The translations under genes were made by a program, and so were the position numbers. Positions 25,527 to 32,770 of a stretch of DNA of 32,882 nucleotides are shown here, one piece after another. Source of the DNA: an uncultured Clostridia bacterium (lineage in GTDB: Bacteria; Bacillota; Clostridia; Oscillospirales; CAG-272). How positions within the stretch are numbered: the first letter of the stretch is position 1; each line of letters starts with the position of its first letter. The stretch lies in NCBI GenBank assembly GCA_946407735.1, contig CAMJPL010000037.1:1-32882 (forward strand), in the 5' to 3' direction. The notes beneath the pieces are model-generated. The model was not told where the DNA came from. It saw only the letters and a list, made by a program, of their open reading frames with translations, and made no database searches.

Positions 25527-26459
25527 ATGAACACGGCGGATAAGGACAGAGGGCTGAACGCGCTCAGGATAAACAGGATACGATGCGTCCTCGCGGCGGC
25601 GGTCTGCGCCGCGATATGCGCGATGGTCTTTATGGCGTTCGTCTACCATATGCTCGCCGCTCCGAACGAGCTGATAAAGGAGGTCGGCTGGCAGACGTTC
25701 CATCTCTTCACCATCCTGTCCAACATGATCGTGGGTGTCGTCTGCGCCATGTGCATACCCTTCTGCGTGGATGGGATCAGGTATCACAACTACCACCTGC
25801 CGAGATGGTTCGTGAATCTGCTGTACATGGCCGTCTGCGGTGTGGCGGTGACCTTCATGATCGCGATAACCGTCCTCTCGTCGGCCGTCGGCTTCTACCG
25901 TGTGATGATCTACCGGCACAACATCATAATGCACACGATATCGCCCGTCCTGTCGATCCTGCTGTTCATCTTCATAAACTCGGATCACCGGCTGAAATTC
26001 AGATCGTCTCTTATCGCCGTTATCCCGCTCATGACATACGCCGTCCTCTACGCCGTGATGGTGTTCGCCGTCGGCGAGGAGGCGGGCGGCTGGAGGGATC
26101 ACTACCAGATATACCGCGTCGCCGACAGGGTCCCGATCCCGGTGCTGCTCATCATCGTCTTCCTTATAGGGCTGGTTATATCGAATCTACTTCGCTTCGC
26201 GCACAACGCCGTCCATAAGCGGAGAAAGGCGTCGCTCGAGCGGTACTATCAGCAGGCGGACGCCTTCGCCTATGACGACATCGCGTCGGCGATAAAAGCG
26301 CTTGCCGACATCGACAGGCAGCGCGACATGGGCGGCGAGCTCACCGTGCCGAGGCGGATAATGGCGATGATGGAGAAGAAGTACAAAAGCGGCCTTTCGA
26401 TGCGGGAGATGTGCGGGATCTACATCGGCGAGTATTACGGCGATGCCGGGCAGGGATAA
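25527..26459 (+). CDS. Pr6Pr-like multi-pass membrane protein
   Basis: A 310-residue protein with about six membrane helices in the first 220 residues and a charged cytosolic tail of about 90. The TFHLFTILSNMIVG segment, the NIIMHTISPVLSILLF helix and the VIPLMTYAVLYAVMVFA helix resemble Pr6Pr/FAR-17a-like membrane proteins, whose bacterial role is unknown. GGAGGG precedes the ATG. The YwaF-like gene follows after 6 bp, so the two are co-transcribed. Confidence 0.55.
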   Translation: MNTADKDRGLNALRINRIRCVLAAAVCAAICAMVFMAFVYHMLAAPNELIKEVGWQTFHLFTILSNMIVGVVCAMCIPFCVDGIRYHNYHLPRWFVNLLYMAVCGVAVTFMIAITVLSSAVGFYRVMIYRHNIIMHTISPVLSILLFIFINSDHRLKFRSSLIAVIPLMTYAVLYAVMVFAVGEEAGGWRDHYQIYRVADRVPIPVLLIIVFLIGLVISNLLRFAHNAVHKRRKASLERYYQQADAFAYDDIASAIKALADIDRQRDMGGELTVPRRIMAMMEKKYKSGLSMREMCGIYIGEYYGDAGQG

Positions 26460-26465
26460 AGGCTT

Positions 26466-27239
26466 ATGAGCGGATATTACACCTATTATAAGGACGGCTT
26501 CTTCGGCTTCGGTGAGCCGGGGACGTTCAGAGCCTATTCCCTTATGCATTTCATCCCTCTCATCGTCTGCGCCGCCCTCGTCTTCCTCGTATGGAAGAAA
26601 AGGGAAGCGATAAGGAAGCTGAAGTGGGAGACGCATCTGAGATATCTTATGTCGTTTCTGATGTTCGTCATGGAGTTCGGCTTCTACATCCGGCTGCTGT
26701 ATGTGGGGAACACCTACGGCGACTACACGATGATGACGAAGCTGCCGCTGCAGGTGTGCGACGTCGGCATGATCGCCTGCATGTTCATGATAACGAGCGG
26801 TTTCCCGGCGCTTTTCGGTATCAATTTCTTCGTCACCCTGTTCGGCGCGACGCTGGTCTGCGTCATCTCGCAGACGGTGCTGACCGAGGCCGACCCGTCG
26901 TATTTCCGCTATTATCAGTATTTCGGCGAGCACCTGCTTCCCATCTTCGGGACGCTGTACATGATAATCGTCCACCGTATGAGGCCGCGGTACCGGGACG
27001 TATGGATAGCCTCGGGAGCGCTTTTTATCGTGCTCATCCCGGCGGTCATGATGACAGAGGCATTTCCCCCGGCGAGCTATATGTTCCTGCGGCTGAAAAT
27101 GCCGCTCATCCCGGAGAACCTGTATCTTCGCGCGGCGGTGTTCACGGCGCTGATCGTCGTAATCTTCCATGTCATGTGGCTGATATGGAGTGCGGCCCTG
27201 AAAGTGACAGAGGGGAAGAAAGGCAGGAGTTTGCAGTGA
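26466..27239 (+). CDS. YwaF/TMEM164-like integral membrane protein (first copy)
   Basis: A 257-residue protein with about seven membrane helices. The LPLQVCDVG helix start and the overall layout fit the YwaF/TP0381 family related to eukaryotic TMEM164; in the eukaryotic relative a conserved Cys forms an acyl intermediate, and here the Cys in LQVCD is the candidate equivalent. The bacterial function is not established. It lies 6 bp after the Pr6Pr-like gene; the stop codon coincides with the left edge of the inverted-repeat element at 27239. Confidence 0.7.
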   Translation: MSGYYTYYKDGFFGFGEPGTFRAYSLMHFIPLIVCAALVFLVWKKREAIRKLKWETHLRYLMSFLMFVMEFGFYIRLLYVGNTYGDYTMMTKLPLQVCDVGMIACMFMITSGFPALFGINFFVTLFGATLVCVISQTVLTEADPSYFRYYQYFGEHLLPIFGTLYMIIVHRMRPRYRDVWIASGALFIVLIPAVMMTEAFPPASYMFLRLKMPLIPENLYLRAAVFTALIVVIFHVMWLIWSAALKVTEGKKGRSLQ

Positions 27240-27480
27240 TTTCGGATCAATTCGGCATATGAGAATGGTATGAGTCCGGGTAAAAACCGTCCGCGGGCGG
27301 GCGATGCCAGCCCGTGCAGGTTTTTCGGATCATCTGCATGTGAATGATACTGTATGACTGATACGATATGTATGATGTATGCGCTATATCCGTCCTGACA
27401 GTCTAATCTTACGTAGGGGCGGGCATTGCCCGCCCGCGGAAGAACTTTACCCGTCCTCATATCATTATCATCTGAAATCA
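27239..27480. repeat. 240-bp element with long imperfect inverted ends (MITE-like)
   Basis: The left arm (27239 to about 27330), read in reverse complement, matches the right arm (about 27405-27480): both hold GATTTC[A/G]GAT at the outer edge, then ATGAG..CGGGTAAA, then CCGCGGGCGGGC[A/G]ATGCC. Each arm also contains its own GC-rich palindrome around GGGCGGGC and GCCCGCCC. The 75-bp centre is AT-rich with no gene. It lies between two convergent genes, 26 bp before their shared terminator. No transposase is present. Confidence 0.7.
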
Positions 27481-27505
27481 CTATGATCCAGAACAGTATA
27501 AAACA

Positions 27506-27535
27506 AGCCCGGCACTCACGCCGGGCTCGTTTTCT
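27506..27535. terminator. Bidirectional intrinsic terminator
   Basis: A seven- to eight-pair GC stem (AGCCCGGC, 27506-27513, with GCCGGGCT, 27520-27527), loop ACTCAC, with CGTTTTCTTT after it on the plus strand and TTGTTTTA on the minus strand. It serves the minus-strand YwaF-like gene ending at 27536 and any plus-strand read-through past 27239. Confidence 0.8.
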
Positions 27536-28240
27536 TTATTCGTTCAGCCGAAGCATCTTTCCTCCCGCCGACCATATCCCGTACCACACAGCGGATATCA
27601 TCATCACCGCGGCGGCGAACATGGCGGTATATCCGATCCCGCCTCCGGAGACGTCCCACAGCGGCATAAGCGGCGAGCCGGGGACGGGGCGGAGAATGAA
27701 GCCGTAGTTGACGCCGAGGGCTATGTCGACCGGGATGACGGCGGCGGCGTAGGCGGCTTCAAACATGATCGACTTCGGTAAATCTCTCATTGACGGCGTG
27801 AACCGCCCCGACGCCATGATGACGGCGATATGAGCGGCTGTTGCGGCGTGACTGAGGAAGCCGACCGCTGAGATGAAGGAGAAGGGCGGGTACATCGTCC
27901 AGTCGGGAAAGAGCACCGCCGATATCACGCCGGGAAGGCAGGGGCAGAACAGCGCGGCGGATATAAATCGGGCGGGGGATATCGCGCTCAGCGCCGCGAG
28001 ATACGACGCGAGAGCGCAGAGGTGGAGCGGCAGGGTATCATATCCGAAGCTGCCGTCATATATCCTCCACGCCGTCTCGGCGAGGTGAAGGGCGAGGGCG
28101 AAAACGCCGGAGACGCGGAAAAAGACGGCGGAGAGGCGTTCCGCCGTCAGTTTTTGGATTATGAGCCAGATGATCACATACCCAGCGCAGACGGCGAGCC
28201 ACACGAGGTGAGCGCCGCCGAATAGCTCGAATCCGTTCAT
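27536..28240 (-). CDS. YwaF/TMEM164-like integral membrane protein (second copy)
   Basis: A 234-residue protein from ATG 28240; the open frame continues further upstream only as an Arg/His-rich shadow of the previous gene. About seven membrane helices are visible, and LPLHLCALASYLA has the family's conserved His and Cys. It is a distant paralogue of the first YwaF-like protein, on the opposite strand. The ATG overlaps the stop of the AI-2E-family gene (ATGA), and with no strong ribosome site of its own it probably relies on translational coupling. Confidence 0.7.
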   Translation of the reverse strand: MNGFELFGGAHLVWLAVCAGYVIIWLIIQKLTAERLSAVFFRVSGVFALALHLAETAWRIYDGSFGYDTLPLHLCALASYLAALSAISPARFISAALFCPCLPGVISAVLFPDWTMYPPFSFISAVGFLSHAATAAHIAVIMASGRFTPSMRDLPKSIMFEAAYAAAVIPVDIALGVNYGFILRPVPGSPLMPLWDVSGGGIGYTAMFAAAVMMISAVWYGIWSAGGKMLRLNE

Positions 28241-29355
28241 CTGCCGTCGGCGGCTTTTCTCCGCCTCTCGAGCCACGGGAGCAGATACGAGTGATAGATG
28301 AGGTCGATTATCGCGACGGCGGGGATGGCGAGAAGGATGCCGACGACGCCGAACATCCCGCCGAAGACCATGATGGCGATGAGTATCCACAGCCCCGACA
28401 CGCCGAGCGAGTCGCCGAACAGCTTCGGCTTTATGACGTAGCCGTCGAGCGTCTGCAAAACGAGGGTGAAGATAAGGAATATCAGCGCGTGGGAGGGCTT
28501 TACCATCAAAAGGACGAAGGCTCCGAAGACGGCGCCGATGACCGGTCCGAAGGTCGGGATCAGGTTGGTTATCGCGACGCAGAAGGAGACGAGGCCGACG
28601 TACTGCATCCCGGCGATCGTCATGAACATCATGTTCGCGAGGCCGACTATGAGGCTGTCGATGATGTTGTAGATCACATATCGGCTGCAGATGGCGTTGC
28701 ACCGGGTGAGGAAGCCCTCGAAGGCGGAATACCGCCTTCCGCCGAGCGCCGCCGTGAACAGGCGTTTTAACCCGGACTTGAGCTTATCCTTTTCGGCGAG
28801 CAGATATATCGACATGATGAAGGCGACCGCCCACTGGAAGACGCTCTTTCCGGCGGTGACCGAGAGCGACAGGATGTTCGACATGTTCCGCTCGAGGAAG
28901 GAGGTGACGGTGCTGAGCAGGTCCTCCGAGGAGCTGAGGAACTGGTCGATGTTGAGCGCCGTGGTCGGGATGCCGACGGCGTCGACGAAGTCGTTTATCC
29001 TCTTCATATAGCCGTCGAGGTTGCCGGAGAAGGTGCGTATGCTGGTGTATATCTGCGGCACGAGCGTGATCAGCGCGAAGACGAGGAAGAGGATGACGAT
29101 GAGGAAGGCGAAGAAGTTCGAGAGGAAGGAGCGGAGCCTGTCCTTTTTGATCCATCTCAGGATGTACTTCGAGAACAGCACCGACAGCGGGTTTATCAGA
29201 TACGCGATGACGCATCCGATGAGCACCGGCGTGAACAGCCCGAGAACTCCCTTCACCGTGTCCCAGATCGTGTCGAAGCGGGTCATGAAGACGTAGAGTA
29301 TGACCGCCAGACACGCCGCCGAGGCGTAGGAATACCAGTTTCCGTCCCGTTTCAT
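28237..29355 (-). CDS. AI-2E family transporter (PerM/YtvI type)
   Basis: A 372-residue membrane protein. Two N-terminal helices, a long soluble segment (about residues 95-165) and a C-terminal bundle fit the AI-2E/PerM family. The signature TNLIPTFGPVIGAVFGAF and the VLQTLDGYVIKPKLFGDSLG segment with LAIPAVAI near the end are characteristic. Members export autoinducer-2 or act as ion antiporters; the substrate is not clear here. AGGAAG precedes the ATG, which overlaps the GH18 stop by 4 bp. Confidence 0.9.
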   Translation of the reverse strand: MKRDGNWYSYASAACLAVILYVFMTRFDTIWDTVKGVLGLFTPVLIGCVIAYLINPLSVLFSKYILRWIKKDRLRSFLSNFFAFLIVILFLVFALITLVPQIYTSIRTFSGNLDGYMKRINDFVDAVGIPTTALNIDQFLSSSEDLLSTVTSFLERNMSNILSLSVTAGKSVFQWAVAFIMSIYLLAEKDKLKSGLKRLFTAALGGRRYSAFEGFLTRCNAICSRYVIYNIIDSLIVGLANMMFMTIAGMQYVGLVSFCVAITNLIPTFGPVIGAVFGAFVLLMVKPSHALIFLIFTLVLQTLDGYVIKPKLFGDSLGVSGLWILIAIMVFGGMFGVVGILLAIPAVAIIDLIYHSYLLPWLERRRKAADGR

Positions 29356-30377
29356 CTTCCTGCGCCCTTATTCAGCGCGGCGAGCAGCTTCTTCGTGCTG
29401 TCGCAGCCGTGCTCCCAGTACATGATGCCGAGAAGGCCGCTGCTCAGCGCGTATTCCGATTTCTCGGCGGCGCTTTCCTCGTCGTCGAAGCTGAGGAATT
29501 CCTCGTTTGACGCCTTGTACAGCCATCTCGCGTGCGCCTTCTCGTCGCGGCAGAGCGTCCATTCGGGCGAGGGGATGTACTCGGTGAGGATCTTGTCATA
29601 GCCGGGTCCCCAGAAGCCGCTCTCCTTATCGGTGTCGTCGTAGCATTTATTGCCGAAGCCGTGGTTTTCCCCGGCCTTTATGTGCGTCCAGCGGCGGGAG
29701 TAGAAGGCGGCGCCGATGACGAGCTTTTCCTTCGGCACTCCGGCGGCCGTGAACAGCTTCACCGTCGAGTCGACGGAGGGGTTGCCGACATCTGAATCGT
29801 AGAGCGCGGTGTGGTGGCAGGCGGGCGTCCACGCTCCGGCCATGTCGTAGGTCATGAGCGAGATATAGTCGAGCAGCGGGACGATCTTCTCGATCTCGGT
29901 GGCGTCGACGAAATACTGTCCGGCTCCGGCGGCGATGGTGAGCATGCGCTCATCTCCCAGCGCGGCGCGCAGGGAGGCGAGCAGGGCGGTGAAGTTCTCC
30001 CTGTCCTCGGGGGCAAAGTCGATGCCCGCCGAGCCGATCGTCGGGTATTCCCAGTCGACGTCGATGCCGTCGAGCCCCATCATGTCGGCGGCCTCGATGC
30101 AGGACGCTGTGAATGCGGCGATGCCGTCGGAAGTCTTCGCCATCGTCGAGAAGCCTCCGGCACCCCATCCGCCGACCGAGAGCAGGATCCGAAGCGAGGG
30201 ATTCACGGCCTTCAGCCGCTTTATATTGTCGGCGGCGGCCTGCTTATCCTTATACAGCAGCAGCCCGTCCTTTATCGTGCCGAAGGCGATGTTGATGATA
30301 TCGAGCTTTTTCGCGTCCTCGTCAGTCACCTTGCCGAGACTGCCGGAAACATAGCCGCAGATGAGAAAGTTTGACAT
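29352..30377 (-). CDS. GH18 family glycosidase, cytosolic form
   Basis: A 341-residue GH18 catalytic domain. It has the SVGG strand (67-70), the catalytic motif D103-G-I-D106-V-D108-W-E110, with E110 as acid/base, the YDMAG motif for the substrate-stabilising residues, and a C-terminal GIMYWEHGCD strand. GH18 enzymes cut beta-1,4 GlcNAc links in chitin, peptidoglycan fragments or N-glycans. No signal peptide, LysM or other binding domain is present, so it should act in the cytosol or, as for SleL-type spore enzymes, inside the mother cell; the second is only a possibility. GGAGGA lies about 10 bp before the ATG. It is the first gene of a three-gene overlapping operon. Confidence 0.85.
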   Translation of the reverse strand: MSNFLICGYVSGSLGKVTDEDAKKLDIINIAFGTIKDGLLLYKDKQAAADNIKRLKAVNPSLRILLSVGGWGAGGFSTMAKTSDGIAAFTASCIEAADMMGLDGIDVDWEYPTIGSAGIDFAPEDRENFTALLASLRAALGDERMLTIAAGAGQYFVDATEIEKIVPLLDYISLMTYDMAGAWTPACHHTALYDSDVGNPSVDSTVKLFTAAGVPKEKLVIGAAFYSRRWTHIKAGENHGFGNKCYDDTDKESGFWGPGYDKILTEYIPSPEWTLCRDEKAHARWLYKASNEEFLSFDDEESAAEKSEYALSSGLLGIMYWEHGCDSTKKLLAALNKGAGR

Positions 30378-30503
30378 GGGTGTGTGTCCTCCGTGCGGGG
30401 GGGATGTGGTATTGTATTGTGGGGAGAAAATGATTGTCTTTATAAGGGAAAGGCGGGAGAAAAGGGAGCGAGGGGGGAGGGGAGAGAGGGCGTTTGGGGA
30501 GAG

Positions 30504-30759
30504 CCCTCATCAGTCAAACGCTTCGCGTTTGCCAGCTTCCCCCTCGGGGGAAGCTACAAGATAGGAAGATTGCTTCGCAATCTTCAATCAATGCGCCTGC
30601 GGCGCGTGGTTTGTCAGACGGTGTCGTATATCCGGCTGAATCTCCCGACGCGAAGCGTCGGAATACTTAATCAAAAGCTGCGAAGCAGCTTTCCTATCAT
30701 GTAGCTTCCCCCGGTGGGGGAAGCTGGCAGTCATGCGCAGCATGACTGACTGATGAGGG
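30504..30759. repeat. 256-bp multi-hairpin element, copy A
   Basis: Bounded by perfect 13-bp inverted ends CCCTCATCAGTCA (30504-30516) and its complement (30747-30759). Inside lie eight hairpins with loops of two or three bases: 30515-30531, 30534-30555, 30565-30585, 30593-30605, 30646-30660, 30674-30692, 30703-30725 and 30728-30748. Hairpins 2 and 7 have the same arms (AGCTTCCCCC), and the right half is roughly the mirror of the left. The only long unpaired part is a linker at about 30606-30645 containing GTGTCGTAT. A second boundary sequence, CTGACAGTGGAGGG (30778-30791), is the complement of the left end of copy B. It fills most of the 436-bp gap between two minus-strand genes; no gene is seen in it. 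Confidence 0.85.
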
Positions 30760-30813
30760 TAGAAAGGCCGCTGCTTACTGACAGTGGAGGGTTCCCCGAA
30801 GGCTCCAGTTCTT

Positions 30814-32376
30814 TCACCCCCCGAATTCCCCGTCCTTTGACGTGTCCCTTTCACCGTACACTACCGGGGGATCGAGCAGGTAGTCGAACAGCTCGGGGCC
30901 GATGAAGTCTCTGGCTTTTCTTACCGCTTCTTCCTCGTCGGGGGATTCCATCGCTTTGAACGACTCGAAGATCGGCTTCGGCTCGCCGCGGTTGTATGGC
31001 TTTGCGGGATCGTAGCGGAACATGCCGAGGTTGAGGCCGAATTCGTGGGGGTTGTCGATGAAGGCGTGGTGGGTGAACATGTCGACGGTCTTCATCTTTC
31101 TCGCCTTCATGTAGGCGAGGACGTAGCCGGCGGCGGCGTATCTCTCGGTGATGTCCCGCAGAGCGCCGCTCTGGGAGTTGAAGCCCTGCTCGCTGAATAT
31201 TATCCGTCTGGGCTTTCCGCGGTACAGGAATTTCTCCTGCGACAGGAAGGCTTCGAGCACCTCCATGTTCTTGAAGGTGATCTTCGGCGTGCTGTATGTG
31301 AAGTCGGGGCAGCGGTCGTGCCAGAAGTCGGCCCATCTCAGATCCTCGGGGTAGGGATGGTAGGCGACGTTCCACGGGAAGTCTCCGTCCCGGCGGCAGA
31401 CGTCGGAAAGCAGCTCGAGCATCCGTCTGCCGGAATAGTATCTCGTCCGCTGCGACGGGTCGAAGTTCGCGCCGCAGAAGAACTGGTCGAGGGAGATATA
31501 TACCCTGAACGCGCGGGAGAAGTTCTGTCCGCACTGCCATGCGAGGCGGAGGGCTTCGGCGTATTCCTCGACGTAGTCTTCGACCGTCATGTCGCCGGCG
31601 TTGCCCCAGATATACTGGCTGTTGACCTCGTTCGAGACGATCACGCCGACGAGGCGGCCGTATTTTCTGTCCGGGCGGGTGTAGCGTGAGGCGAGGAAGG
31701 AGACGAAGGCGGCGTAGTACCCCTGTCCCTCGTCGCGCTCCATGTCGAACGCCGAGATATAGGCGTCCCTGAAGCCCCAGTCGTACTTCGGGTGCACGCA
31801 GGCGTCGAGCAGCTCCTTCTCGCCGGTCGAGCCGAACATGCGCGGGGAGTTGAGAAGGATCATCGTCATCATCGGCACGCTCTTCATGTACGAGTCGACG
31901 CTCTCGACGGCGCTTTTTATGAAATAGTATTTCCCGCCGCGGAATTCGTACTCGATGGTATCATCGCCGAGGGATTTCGACGACATGATGTTCGGCAGGT
32001 TGACGTTCATCAGCCCCTGACGTATGCCGAGCTCGGAGACGAGGTCGGGCGTCGCGCCGATGGTCTTTATGATGTCCGGCTGCGGATAGTCGGAGGTATC
32101 GGCCTGCGCGTCGGACGAGACGTCGGTGACGTACTTTACGCCGGGGACAGGCGAGCTGCCGGAAACGACGGCGAAGCGGGAGTAAAGCGAGTCGGTCCCG
32201 CCGGGGAATCTGTCGAGCGTGACGCGCCCGTCTTTCGCCTCGGCCTTTATCTGGCGGCGGATCGTCCGGCTGTCGCCGCCGACCGTCGGCGACGACTCGA
32301 TGACTGCCAGCGTCCCGGAAAGGTCGCCGGAAATGACGATGGAATCCTTCTTCGCGGTAATTCTGTCGATATGCAT
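30814..32376 (-). CDS. DUF5722-like putative glycoside hydrolase
   Basis: A 520-residue protein resembling DUF5722 proteins, which look like clan GH-A TIM-barrel glycosidases. After an N-terminal beta domain (about 1-100), the barrel has two acidic strand ends: GVIVSNEVNS (E250, the Asn-Glu pair typical of a GH-A acid/base) and RIIFSEQGFN (E396, a candidate nucleophile), plus AYHPYPE between them. There is no signal peptide, so it would be cytosolic. The ribosome site is weak (GAGG, 9 bp before the ATG). It stands alone between two related multi-hairpin repeats (30504-30759 and 32419-32625) in direct orientation. The family name is from recall and the enzyme role is inferred. Confidence 0.6.
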   Translation of the reverse strand: MHIDRITAKKDSIVISGDLSGTLAVIESSPTVGGDSRTIRRQIKAEAKDGRVTLDRFPGGTDSLYSRFAVVSGSSPVPGVKYVTDVSSDAQADTSDYPQPDIIKTIGATPDLVSELGIRQGLMNVNLPNIMSSKSLGDDTIEYEFRGGKYYFIKSAVESVDSYMKSVPMMTMILLNSPRMFGSTGEKELLDACVHPKYDWGFRDAYISAFDMERDEGQGYYAAFVSFLASRYTRPDRKYGRLVGVIVSNEVNSQYIWGNAGDMTVEDYVEEYAEALRLAWQCGQNFSRAFRVYISLDQFFCGANFDPSQRTRYYSGRRMLELLSDVCRRDGDFPWNVAYHPYPEDLRWADFWHDRCPDFTYSTPKITFKNMEVLEAFLSQEKFLYRGKPRRIIFSEQGFNSQSGALRDITERYAAAGYVLAYMKARKMKTVDMFTHHAFIDNPHEFGLNLGMFRYDPAKPYNRGEPKPIFESFKAMESPDEEEAVRKARDFIGPELFDYLLDPPVVYGERDTSKDGEFGG

Positions 32377-32418
32377 GTTGTGTGCCTCGTTGTTTGTTTG
32401 AGTGGGTGTTTGGGGTGG

Positions 32419-32625
32419 CCCTCCACTGTCAGCCGCCTTCGGCGACTGACATCTCCCCCCAAGGGGGGAAGAACTTAATATGAAAGTTGCTCCGCAACTT
32501 TCCGATTTATGCGCCTTCGGCGCGTATTATCTCAGACTGGTGTCGTATCTCCGACTGAGTCCCCTGAATAAGCCGAAGGCTTATTCGGCGAAGACGTCGG
32601 AATAATCAATCGAAAGCTTGCGCCT
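32419..32625. repeat. Multi-hairpin element, copy B (3' end decayed)
   Basis: Begins CCCTCCACTGTCAG and holds hairpins at 32428-32450, 32452-32472, 32482-32502, 32511-32523 and 32566-32586 in the same order as hairpins 1-5 of copy A. The linker matches copy A around GGCGCGT, TCAGAC, GTGTCGTAT and CCG.CTGA. Past about 32610 the pattern (GAAAGCTTGCG) breaks off and the mirror half is missing. No gene is seen in the 394-bp gap 32377-32770. Confidence 0.8.
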
Positions 32626-32697
32626 AAAGGCACGTCAGTGCCCAAATGGCACGAGGAAATGAAACGGCTATCTCGTATCCCTCGTTGGTAAAGGGAA

Positions 32698-32742
32698 ACA
32701 TGTCAACCGATTTTGGACACCTACCCGTTATCGGGGACATGT
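32698..32742. repeat. Short inverted repeat near the window edge
   Basis: ACATGTC followed by AACCGAT (32698-32711) faces ATCGGGGACATGT (32730-32742), a nearly complete inverted repeat over an 18-bp centre containing TTGGACACC. It could be an insertion-sequence end or an operator; there is no transposase in view. Confidence 0.35.
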
Positions 32743-32770
32743 CGACAAACTGGAATATGTAAAATGATGC

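Noticed and set aside
30504..30759. Multi-hairpin element as a CRISPR array or tRNA cluster
   Set aside because: The hairpins differ in sequence, there are no regular spacers, and none forms a cloverleaf with a T-loop or CCA end.
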